Source: Candidatus Altimarinota bacterium
GTDB taxonomy: Bacteria; Patescibacteriota; Gracilibacteria; UBA4473
DNA length: 11,649 nucleotides
NCBI GenBank assembly: GCA_018401175.1
Contig: JAGYLK010000071.1
Span: forward strand, 1 to 11,649
Direction: 5' to 3'
Of this stretch, positions 5,692 through 11,649 are shown piece after piece. The translations under genes were made by a program, and so were the position numbers. Numbering within the stretch: position 1 is the stretch's first letter; the number at the start of each line of letters is the position of its first letter. The notes under the pieces are model-generated. The model was not told the origin of the DNA and made no database searches. It saw nothing but the letters and a program-made list of their open reading frames with translations.

Positions 5692-6579
5692 ATGACACAT
5701 CAATTAAAAATATCGTTTGGGCACAAAGAGCCAGAACAACAGTCAGAAACGCAGCTTTCACTCGCTGATTACTGGGAACATATTCATTCTCCAGATGAGC
5801 GAGAAATTTTGGAAGAACCTGTTATTTCGCCATTGCCAAAAACATCACCTTTTGATTTTAAACTTCGACGACGACGTCCTCTCTGGAAAGATATTGCTGT
5901 TTTCGGAGCAACTTCTTTGGCGATGTGGGGAATTTCTCATGTGGCGTTGAATTATGCAGCATTTGCAGAAATAACAGAGTATAAAGCAAAAAATCTAACG
6001 GCGTCAGTGGTTCAAGTTTTTGAACCAGAAAAACCAGCTCCATTGATCTTGGAGAAGACAGGAGTTTCTCGTGTGGAAAAAACAGAAAAAACTCATATTG
6101 CAGAAGTATTTAAGAGTTGGGATGTACATCCTTCTGATGATCGTTTGGTCATTCCTCGTATTGAAAAAAATGTTCCATTGATTACCGTTCCTTCTCATCA
6201 GAATTGGCAACAATTAGAAACAAATATTCAAAAAGGATTGCAGGGAGGAGTGGTTGTTCATCCTGTTTCTCATTCTCCAGAAAGCATGGGAAACTTCTTT
6301 GTTACTGGTCATTCTTCGTATTACGCATGGGATAAAGGCCGTTACAAAGATGTTTTTGCGTTGCTTCATGAGGTGAAGGAAGGAGATATTGCGGAGGTAT
6401 ATTGGAAGGGAAAAAAATATGTGTATGAGCTGACACAATCGAAGGTTGTTCCACCTACGGAGACGTCGGTTTTGAAACAACCACATGATCGTCGTATCAT
6501 TACGTTGATGACGTGTACGCCGGTGGGGACAAATAAAAATCGTTTGATTTGGACGGGGAATTTAATTCGGGTGGAATGA
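5692..6579 (+). CDS. Sortase family transpeptidase, membrane anchored
   Basis: Sortases are cysteine transpeptidases that cleave a sorting motif on secreted proteins and join them to another surface molecule or subunit. From the ATG at 5692 the protein has 295 residues. A long cytoplasmic N-terminus (1-65, ending FKLRRRRPLW) leads to one transmembrane segment (about 67-90). A linker follows, and the sortase domain runs from about 150. The catalytic triad is visible as H207 in TGHSS, C275 in TLMTC and R284 in NRLIW. An alternative upstream ATG (5626) would overlap the promoter. No LPXTG-type substrate lies nearby, so its target is unknown. The 65-residue cytoplasmic extension is longer than in the class A and B enzymes I know. 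Confidence 0.9.
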   Translation: MTHQLKISFGHKEPEQQSETQLSLADYWEHIHSPDEREILEEPVISPLPKTSPFDFKLRRRRPLWKDIAVFGATSLAMWGISHVALNYAAFAEITEYKAKNLTASVVQVFEPEKPAPLILEKTGVSRVEKTEKTHIAEVFKSWDVHPSDDRLVIPRIEKNVPLITVPSHQNWQQLETNIQKGLQGGVVVHPVSHSPESMGNFFVTGHSSYYAWDKGRYKDVFALLHEVKEGDIAEVYWKGKKYVYELTQSKVVPPTETSVLKQPHDRRIITLMTCTPVGTNKNRLIWTGNLIRVE

Positions 6580-6616
6580 AATAATGACATATTTGAAATG
6601 GAAATAAAAATATTGT

Positions 6617-6642
6617 TAGGGAACGGATATATCCTTTCCCTA
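6617..6642. repeat. Palindrome in the sortase/helicase gap (first of a pair)
   Basis: A 26-base palindrome with 12 of 13 pairs matching (mismatch 6624/6635): outer TAGGGAA...TTCCCTA, inner GGATATATCC. Read on the minus strand it is followed by a T-rich stretch, so it might weakly end the helicase transcript. Confidence 0.75.
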
Positions 6643-6660
6643 CGTGAATATACATTATTT

Positions 6661-6690
6661 TTAGGGACGGGTTTCAAACCAGACCCTCCA
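6661..6690. repeat. Palindrome in the sortase/helicase gap (second of a pair)
   Basis: AGGG (6663-6666) and CCCT (6684-6687) bracket GGGTTT-C-AAACC; 10 of 12 pairs match. It ends two bases before the helicase stop codon. It shares the TTAGGGA entry with the palindrome 44 bases upstream but has a different inner arm. Confidence 0.65.
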
Positions 6691-6692
6691 TT

Positions 6693-9629
6693 TTATTTCC
6701 CGAAATTCTGCCAAAATTTAATGTCAGGATCATCCATTGGATTTTCAACTAATGGAAATTCGAGATTTATAACTTTTGCATGAACTTCTTTTAATTCAGT
6801 AATAACTTGGAGACGATCATTTTCTCCGACGTTCAAAACGCGGGTTTCAAGCGTTCCTTTTTCATTTGGTGTTAGAAATTCCAATTCGCAACTCTCGACG
6901 TTCCAGGGCGCTTTTGCTGCTTTTGCCAATAAATCATAAAACACGAGCTGTCGCCAGTAGCGTTCTCCGAGTTTGATGGGTTTTGGTTTTCCTGATTTGT
7001 AATCCACGATGCGAGCGCTTTTTCGTCCTTCATCAAGCACTACTTTATCAACTTTTCCCGTAATTCGAATACCGTCAATTTCCGGATTATATTTTCCAAA
7101 GTTCAATTCTGTTTGTACATTTTGTGCTTTCCACGTAGGAGACTTTTCCTTAAAATTTTTCTTCAAAATTTCGGCGCCGTGTTCTTTGAGCCGTTCAAAA
7201 TCACTGAGTGTGAGATTTTGTCCTCGGAGCGCGCGTTCAAAATGTTTGAGTAAATTCGCTTCTGAAATTTCTTCGCGGAGTGTTTTTTCAAGCGCCTCAT
7301 GAAGGGCGACTCCGAGAGCGAGTTGTGGTTCGGGACGAGGATTCCGTGGGAAATTAAAGAGTTGTTGAAATAAAAATCGGCGTGGGCAATCGAGATAATT
7401 TTGCAGTGCTGTGGCAGACCACACAAATCCTTTTACGCGTTCGCGTAAAATCGTTTCTTCCTCATTTGTCAGATGTAATTCTTTTCCTGCTTGAAGCAGC
7501 GTTGGTAATAATTCTTGTGCGCGTTCTTCAATCGGATCTGCTTCCAAGTTTGTACAAAGTTCTTCTGGAATTTCATGCCAAAATGGTGACGGATTTTTTT
7601 CTCGTCCTTGAGTATCAGTTGTTGCGTATGAGAGAAAGAGTTTTTTTCTCGCTCGGGTTAAAGCGACAAAAAAAAGTCGTCGTTCTTCGGCATTTTCATC
7701 AAAATCACCGTCTTTGAAAATCTGTGGAAGCGGAACGCTTGAATTTCCGGATCGCGTATTTCCCCATGTTTTATCTACGAGTCCTGGAACAAAGACGACG
7801 TCGAATTCTCGTCCTTTTGCTCCATGCGCGGTTAATACATGTACGCTGCGGTGATCTGCAGGAAGTGCGTCTGGGCGTACTTTTATTCCAAATTGTTGAA
7901 TCAAATCGAGTCGCTCCAAGAGTTCTGCCACCGTTTGACATCGTTGTTCGCTGACCCAGCTCACGAATTTTCTCACGGCGGAGAGAGAATCGTTTTTTTT
8001 TTCTTTCCCCAGCCAATCGAGCAATCCAGATGAGTAGAGGAGTTTTTCGGTCAACACTTCTGGGCGACAGTGCCAGAAATCTTTGCGAGATTCAGCGAGC
8101 CAGATGAGGAATAAGTTCGAACTTGTTTTTGTCGGTTCTTCTTCAAGTTCGAACTTGGTGGAAAGCAGTTGCTCCACTACATGTTCTCCTCGTTCTCTTT
8201 GGAGTGAAAGTTTTAATAATTCCTTTGCAGAAATATCCCAATATGGCGCATGTAGTATTTCCCAAACCAAGTCATCCATTTCTGGTGCGGAAAATATGTG
8301 CAACAATAAAATGGTTTGGCGTACATATTCATTGTCAAAAATGTTGCCTCGAATGCTGGCGGCGACCGGAATTCCAAATTGTGGCAAAATTCGTGCGAGT
8401 TCATCAATTTCTTTGTTTTTTCTGACGAGCACAGCAATTTCATTTGCGGGTGTATCTTTCAATTCCTTTCGAATTTGGTCTACTACAAAAATTTGTTCTG
8501 CGGAAAGAGAGCCGACAATGACTCGTTCGATAGTTTCTAAAAAATTCTTATTTGTACCGCCAGGAAAAAGCGTTCGATGTTCATCAGCGCGATCAGTGTT
8601 ATTTTGTATTACAGTAAAAGCGGCATCGAGAATTTTTTGTCCAGAACGGTAGTTTTCTTCGAGCGATATTTCTGTTCGTTGTGGAAATTTCTCTCGAAAT
8701 TCACGAATGTTTTCGGTGCTTGCCCCTTGAAATCGATAAATTGATTGATCGTCATCTCCGACGACAAAGATATTTGGTTGTTCATAATCAGTTAATGCCC
8801 AGACGATTTCGTTTTGCGCGTTATTCGTATCTTGGTATTCATCGACGAGAATCCATTGATATTTTTCTTGGAGATCAAAGCGGAGATTTTCATCTTGTTT
8901 CAACGCTTCTGTTGCCCAGTTAATTATATCGTCAAAATCATACCCACCGCGCTGAGCAAGTTTCTCTTCATACATCTCCCAGAGTTCTGAGAATTCTTGC
9001 ATTCGTGCGAGGCGATTTTCAAGTTTCTCTCGTTCGGCTGGTTTTTCATCTCCGACGTTATATTCTTTATATTTCCGCGCGTAATAATTCGTTTCATCGG
9101 CTTCCCAGTTTTTTCGTTCCCCGGGAATCAAATCACGAAGTTGATCAGGGGAGATGTGTTCGCGTTTCAAGTTTGAAATTGCAGAAAGTATATCGTATTG
9201 ATGTGCCAATTCATCATAAATCGGTCTGAAATATTTCCAGTGTTTTTCCTTTGCGGCATCGCGATAGGCGAGTGCCTTTATGAGATCGTCGGCGAGTTCG
9301 CGCCCGGCTTTCTGAGTTTCAAATTTCAATGGATATTCATTCATCATGAGTTCCGCGAATCCGTGAAAGGTACAGATGGTGACTTTGTGCGCTTCTTTTC
9401 CAATTTTTTGAAAGAGTCGGTCTCGCATTTCCACAGCAGCGGCATTTGTAAATGTTAAACATAAAATGTTTTCGGCTCGCGTGTCAGTTTGTTGCAAAAT
9501 ATGTCCAATTCTCGTAGTGAGCAAATGGGTTTTTCCCGTTCCTGGACCGGCGAGGACAAGAACTGGTCCGTAGATAGTTTCTACGGCTTTGCGTTGTGCC
9601 GAATTGAGTTCTGCGAGGAGGTCAGTCAT
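6693..9629 (-). CDS. UvrD/PcrA-type helicase fused to a PD-(D/E)XK nuclease
   Basis: A 978-residue superfamily 1A DNA helicase with a C-terminal nuclease of the RecB/AddB/Cas4-like class. Such fusions process DNA double-strand ends for recombinational repair. Helicase motifs: Q-motif LNSAQRKAV (8-16), Walker A AGPGTGKT (27-34), Ia LTFTNAAAVEMR (58-69), II VDEYQDT (262-268), III GDDDQSIYRFQGA (291-303), IV ENYRS (325-329), V LTAHGAKGREFD (599-610) and VI VALTRARKKL (655-664). The nuclease domain (about 735-960) has H777 in LHEALE, D861 in GKVDKV, and D876/K878 in VDYKSG, so all catalytic residues are present. Only one Cys (748) sits where Fe-S types need several, so no iron-sulfur cluster is expected. 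The start is supported by an extended -10 box seven bases upstream. It may do the job of RecBCD/AddAB as one chain, which is inference. Confidence 0.95.
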   Translation of the reverse strand: MTDLLAELNSAQRKAVETIYGPVLVLAGPGTGKTHLLTTRIGHILQQTDTRAENILCLTFTNAAAVEMRDRLFQKIGKEAHKVTICTFHGFAELMMNEYPLKFETQKAGRELADDLIKALAYRDAAKEKHWKYFRPIYDELAHQYDILSAISNLKREHISPDQLRDLIPGERKNWEADETNYYARKYKEYNVGDEKPAEREKLENRLARMQEFSELWEMYEEKLAQRGGYDFDDIINWATEALKQDENLRFDLQEKYQWILVDEYQDTNNAQNEIVWALTDYEQPNIFVVGDDDQSIYRFQGASTENIREFREKFPQRTEISLEENYRSGQKILDAAFTVIQNNTDRADEHRTLFPGGTNKNFLETIERVIVGSLSAEQIFVVDQIRKELKDTPANEIAVLVRKNKEIDELARILPQFGIPVAASIRGNIFDNEYVRQTILLLHIFSAPEMDDLVWEILHAPYWDISAKELLKLSLQRERGEHVVEQLLSTKFELEEEPTKTSSNLFLIWLAESRKDFWHCRPEVLTEKLLYSSGLLDWLGKEKKNDSLSAVRKFVSWVSEQRCQTVAELLERLDLIQQFGIKVRPDALPADHRSVHVLTAHGAKGREFDVVFVPGLVDKTWGNTRSGNSSVPLPQIFKDGDFDENAEERRLFFVALTRARKKLFLSYATTDTQGREKNPSPFWHEIPEELCTNLEADPIEERAQELLPTLLQAGKELHLTNEEETILRERVKGFVWSATALQNYLDCPRRFLFQQLFNFPRNPRPEPQLALGVALHEALEKTLREEISEANLLKHFERALRGQNLTLSDFERLKEHGAEILKKNFKEKSPTWKAQNVQTELNFGKYNPEIDGIRITGKVDKVVLDEGRKSARIVDYKSGKPKPIKLGERYWRQLVFYDLLAKAAKAPWNVESCELEFLTPNEKGTLETRVLNVGENDRLQVITELKEVHAKVINLEFPLVENPMDDPDIKFWQNFGK

Positions 9630-9636
9630 CGTGGGA

Positions 9637-9665
9637 AGTATAGCATTGATTTTATTTTTCTCGAA
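9637..9665 (-). promoter_or_regulatory. Extended -10 promoter of the helicase-nuclease gene, probably leaderless
   Basis: On the minus strand TGC-TATACT (TATACT at 9637-9642) ends seven bases before the ATG. The -35 (TTCGAG, 9660-9665, 17-base spacing) is weak, as is common with an extended -10. No ribosome binding site fits in the gap. Confidence 0.6.
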
Positions 9666-9674
9666 TTTGATGTT

Positions 9675-9748
9675 GGGGCGAATAAAATTATTTCTGGTTA
9701 GAATTATCCGTCAATAGGGGCAAATAATTATTTGCCCGTACAAAAATA
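9675..9748 (+). repeat. Two-palindrome REP-like unit upstream of the transposase
   Basis: The second half holds the perfect 20-base palindrome GGGCAAATAATTATTTGCCC (9718-9737), followed by GTACAAAAA. The first half (9675-9696, GGGGCGAATAAAATTATTTC) is a decayed version of the same design. AATTATCC joins them. The same order is repeated inside the transposase gene at 10072-10146; from AATTATCC onward the two copies match at about 74% over 50 bases. Confidence 0.75.
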
Positions 9749-9807
9749 TGAAAAAGCAATGAAAGAAGGAGATTGTTTTTAAAATTATGCAGATTATTTT
9801 TTAAAAT

Positions 9808-10353
9808 ATGAAATTTGATTCACATATTCATGGTCGTCGTTCCATCCGATTATCAAATTACGATTATTCAAAAGATGGTGCTTATTTCATAACCATTTGC
9901 TCAAAACGGCGTCAAAATTTTTTTGGAAAAATTAGAAATAAAAAAATGACATTGAATAATATTGGGAAACAGGTGGAGTTCTGTTGGTTTGAGATTCCAA
10001 AGCATTTTCCGTTTGTGAAATTAGATGAATTTGTTGTTATGCCCAATCATATGCATGGGATATTTATGGTAGAGGCGAATAATCATTCGCCTGTACGAAA
10101 TAATTATCCATCGGCAGGATCGAATAATCATTTGCCTATACAAAAATCAGGTACGTCCAAAACGGTTGGTTCAATAATTCGTGGATATAAAATTGGTGTT
10201 ACGAAATGGTGCAGAAAAAATACAAACATTCATGATATATGGCATAGAAATTATTATGAACACATTATTCGAAATGAAGAAGAGTTGGAACGGATAAGAG
10301 AATATATACAGTCAAATCCCAAGAATTATGAAAAGAAATTTTTTAAAAGTTGA
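9808..10353 (+). CDS. REP-associated tyrosine transposase (RAYT, Y1/HUH family)
   Basis: A 181-residue single-strand DNA transposase related to IS200/IS605 TnpA. The known RAYT role is to bind and cleave REP palindromes near its gene. It begins with the family-typical GRRSIRLSNYDYSKDGAYFIT (9-29). The HUH metal site is H81-M82-H83 in PNHMHGI, and the catalytic tyrosine is probably Y166 in REYIQSNP. Residues ~89-113 (EANNHSPVR ... SNNHLPIQK) are not family sequence: the DNA there is a two-palindrome repeat in frame, joining the HUH core to GTSKTVGSIIRGYKIG. All key residues remain, so the enzyme may be active. The ATG at 9808 is the first after in-frame stops; no Shine-Dalgarno lies close (a GGAGA at 9768-9772 is too far). 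Confidence 0.92.
   Translation: MKFDSHIHGRRSIRLSNYDYSKDGAYFITICSKRRQNFFGKIRNKKMTLNNIGKQVEFCWFEIPKHFPFVKLDEFVVMPNHMHGIFMVEANNHSPVRNNYPSAGSNNHLPIQKSGTSKTVGSIIRGYKIGVTKWCRKNTNIHDIWHRNYYEHIIRNEEELERIREYIQSNPKNYEKKFFKS
10072..10146 (+). repeat. Two-palindrome REP-like unit inside the transposase gene
   Basis: The first hairpin is AGGCGAAT-AATC-ATTCGCCT (10073-10092), a perfect eight-pair stem. The second, imperfect one (about 10116-10136) has CGAAT-AATC-ATTTG at its centre and ends in CTATACAAAAA. They are joined by AATTATCC, as in the upstream unit. The repeat is 75 bases, a multiple of three, so the reading frame survives. Confidence 0.8.
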
Positions 10354-10377
10354 AAACATTTTTACATTCCCTACACT
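10350..10377 (+). promoter_or_regulatory. Promoter of the MATE gene, probably leaderless
   Basis: TTGAAA (10350-10355), which overlaps the transposase stop codon, and TACACT (10372-10377) are 16 bases apart. The ATG at 10384 begins seven bases after the -10 ends, the expected transcription start. Confidence 0.65.
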
Positions 10378-10383
10378 CCGCCC

Positions 10384-11649
10384 ATGAAGGAAAAAACAGC
10401 TTTCTTGGGAACGCAAAATATTAACAAATTGCTTCTCCGTATGTCCGCTCCAGCGATGGTCGGAATGTTGGTTATGGCCTTGTATAATGTCGTAGACACG
10501 ATTTTTATTGGACGTGCGATTGGAACGCTCGGAATTGCCGGAGTTACCATTTCTCTTCCGCTTCAAATTGTGTTTTTTGCGCTCTCTCTTACGGTTGGAA
10601 TCGGAGCAGCGTCAGAAATTTCTCGTCGTATTGGAGCGGGGGATACCAAATCTGCAGAAAAAACATTGGGAGTTGCAACGTGGTTGGTGTTGGTTGGAAG
10701 TGCGCTGATTGTATTATTCGGGTTATTATTTTTGAAACCGATTTTGCTTGCGTCTGGGGCAAATGAAGAAGTGCTTCCGTTTGCGATGGATTATATGCAG
10801 GTAATTTTGTATGGAGCTCCCTTTTTGATAGCGACAGTGGTTGGGAATAATTTGGCACGAGCAGAGGGAAATGCGCCGTTGGCGATGAAGGTAATGATTG
10901 CGGGTGCGTTGGTAAATGTATGTTTGGATTATATATTTTTATTTCCGCTGCAGATGGGAATTGCTGGAGCGGCGTGGGCAACGTCGATTTCGAATGTGGT
11001 TTCATTTGTATGGTTGGCACCGTATTTTCTCAATAAAAAAAGTGCTGTTCCATTGCTCTGGAAATATGTTCGTTGGAGTACGGATCATGTTCGTAAAATA
11101 ATGGTAATTGGTGCTGCTTCGTTTATGCGAGAAGTTTCTTTTGTCCTCCAAACATTAGTGTTAAATCATATTCTCATGGCGCTTGGCGGAAGTGTTGCCG
11201 TGGCGGCGATGGGAATTCTGATGCGGTTATCAATGATGGTATTGATGCCGATTTTCGGTGTTGTTCAGGGATTGCAGCCGATTGCGGGATATAATTTTGG
11301 GGCAAAAAAATTCACTCGTGTACGGGAAGTTTTTCTCACTGCCGTCAAGTGGGGGACAGGTATTTCAGTTTTTGCTTTTGTGCTGCTGTATTTTTTCCCT
11401 GAATTTTGGGTGCGTGTATTTGTCTCTTCAAAAGAAGTGGAATTGATATCGGTTACCGTTGAAGGATTGAAACTTATGGTGCTTGGATTTGCCGTTGTGG
11501 GGTTTCAATCAGTTACTGGGGGATTATATCAAGCACTTGGATTTGGAAAACAATCAATGATTCTTTCTCTTTTGCGACAGGTTATTTTTCTGACTCCGGC
11601 GGTACTAATTTTGTCTCATTTCTTTGGAATTATTGGCGTGTGGTGGTCG
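10384..11649 (+). CDS. MATE family efflux transporter, 3' end beyond the window
   Basis: Multidrug and toxin extrusion transporters expel cationic drugs or metabolites from the cytoplasm using a proton or sodium gradient. The 422 visible codons stay open to the last base, so the gene continues past the window; full MATE proteins have about 440-470 residues, so little is missing. It opens MKEKTAFLGTQNINKLLLRM, then typical first-helix sequence PAMVGMLVMALYNVVDTIFIG, with RRIGAGD after the second helix. The second half repeats this layout, with GVVQGLQPIAGYNFGAKK as the family motif. About eleven hydrophobic segments are visible. The style is closest to the MepA-like/DinF branch. Substrate cannot be inferred. 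Confidence 0.93.
   Translation, partial: MKEKTAFLGTQNINKLLLRMSAPAMVGMLVMALYNVVDTIFIGRAIGTLGIAGVTISLPLQIVFFALSLTVGIGAASEISRRIGAGDTKSAEKTLGVATWLVLVGSALIVLFGLLFLKPILLASGANEEVLPFAMDYMQVILYGAPFLIATVVGNNLARAEGNAPLAMKVMIAGALVNVCLDYIFLFPLQMGIAGAAWATSISNVVSFVWLAPYFLNKKSAVPLLWKYVRWSTDHVRKIMVIGAASFMREVSFVLQTLVLNHILMALGGSVAVAAMGILMRLSMMVLMPIFGVVQGLQPIAGYNFGAKKFTRVREVFLTAVKWGTGISVFAFVLLYFFPEFWVRVFVSSKEVELISVTVEGLKLMVLGFAVVGFQSVTGGLYQALGFGKQSMILSLLRQVIFLTPAVLILSHFFGIIGVWWS

Noticed and set aside
7009..7302. Ser-rich plus-strand open frame
   Set aside because: Antisense shadow of the nuclease domain of the helicase gene.
7331..7420. Iron-sulfur cluster in the nuclease domain
   Set aside because: Only one Cys (C748) lies in the expected area; the C-terminal CxxCxxxxxC group is missing.
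8083..8652. 189-aa plus-strand open frame
   Set aside because: It lies wholly antisense within the helicase-nuclease gene and shows a Ser-rich shadow composition.
9630..9807. Short peptide YEKAMKEGDCF and neighbours as a gene remnant between helicase and transposase
   Set aside because: Too short to identify; the region is better explained by the palindromic unit and the transposase upstream region.
9675..10146. CRISPR-like array from the repeated AATAATCATT/AATTATCC words
   Set aside because: Only two diverged composite units lie 0.4 kb apart, one inside a coding gene, with no regular spacers or cas genes.
10589..11020. 143-aa minus-strand open frame rich in Pro, Thr and Ser
   Set aside because: It is the antisense shadow of the MATE gene; no promoter or recognisable domain, and composition is typical of a reversed membrane-protein gene.
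1..11649. Possible UGA recoding, as in Gracilibacteria
   Set aside because: glyS, the 2521 gene, trpS and the sortase end naturally at TGA at family-typical lengths, and no gene needs TGA read as an amino acid.

Overview
The window looks like part of a small-genome Candidate Phyla Radiation (Patescibacteria) bacterium, possibly Peregrinibacteria-like. That assignment rests on gene style (a dimeric-type glycyl-tRNA synthetase, a CPR-type hypothetical protein, a divergent sortase, a RAYT-type transposase), tight ATGA gene overlaps and moderate-to-low GC. UGA is used as a stop and TGG as Trp, so this is the standard bacterial code and not the UGA=Gly code of Gracilibacteria/Absconditabacteria. 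No 16S rRNA gene is present, so the lineage remains an inference.

Layout. Positions 1-366 hold the 3' end of a serine recombinase gene that reads into an antisense tRNA-Arg(UCG) gene (301-377), the likely edge of an integrated element lying to the left. A minus-strand CPR conserved protein (453-1013) follows, divergent from glyS (1124-2524), which overlaps a small two-TM protein gene (2521-2856). Next come a LOG-family nucleotide-processing gene (3021-3668), a small membrane protein gene (3763-4122) overlapping trpS (4119-5084), a convergent exported/lipoprotein gene (5049-5570, minus), a divergent sortase (5692-6579), a large minus-strand UvrD-type helicase fused to a PD-(D/E)XK nuclease (6693-9629), a REP-associated tyrosine transposase (9808-10353), and a MATE transporter gene cut by the window end (10384-11649).

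Regulation. Most transcription units have a readable sigma-70-like promoter, often with -35 TTGAAA rather than TTGACA. Shine-Dalgarno sequences are nearly absent, and for glyS, the 3763 gene, uvrD-nuclease and MATE the -10 box ends only 6-7 nt before the ATG, so these transcripts are probably leaderless. Two clear intrinsic terminators are present (447-462 minus, 3711-3735 plus).

Repeats. The most unusual content is small palindromic DNA that has entered genes. A two-palindrome unit lies upstream of the transposase, and a related copy is translated in frame inside the transposase. A different palindrome pair sits between the sortase and helicase genes with the same outer frame (TAGGG...CCCTAC). 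A third hairpin type sits in frame inside glyS. No CRISPR array, rRNA gene or phage module is visible, and there is no gene-free stretch over 300 bases.
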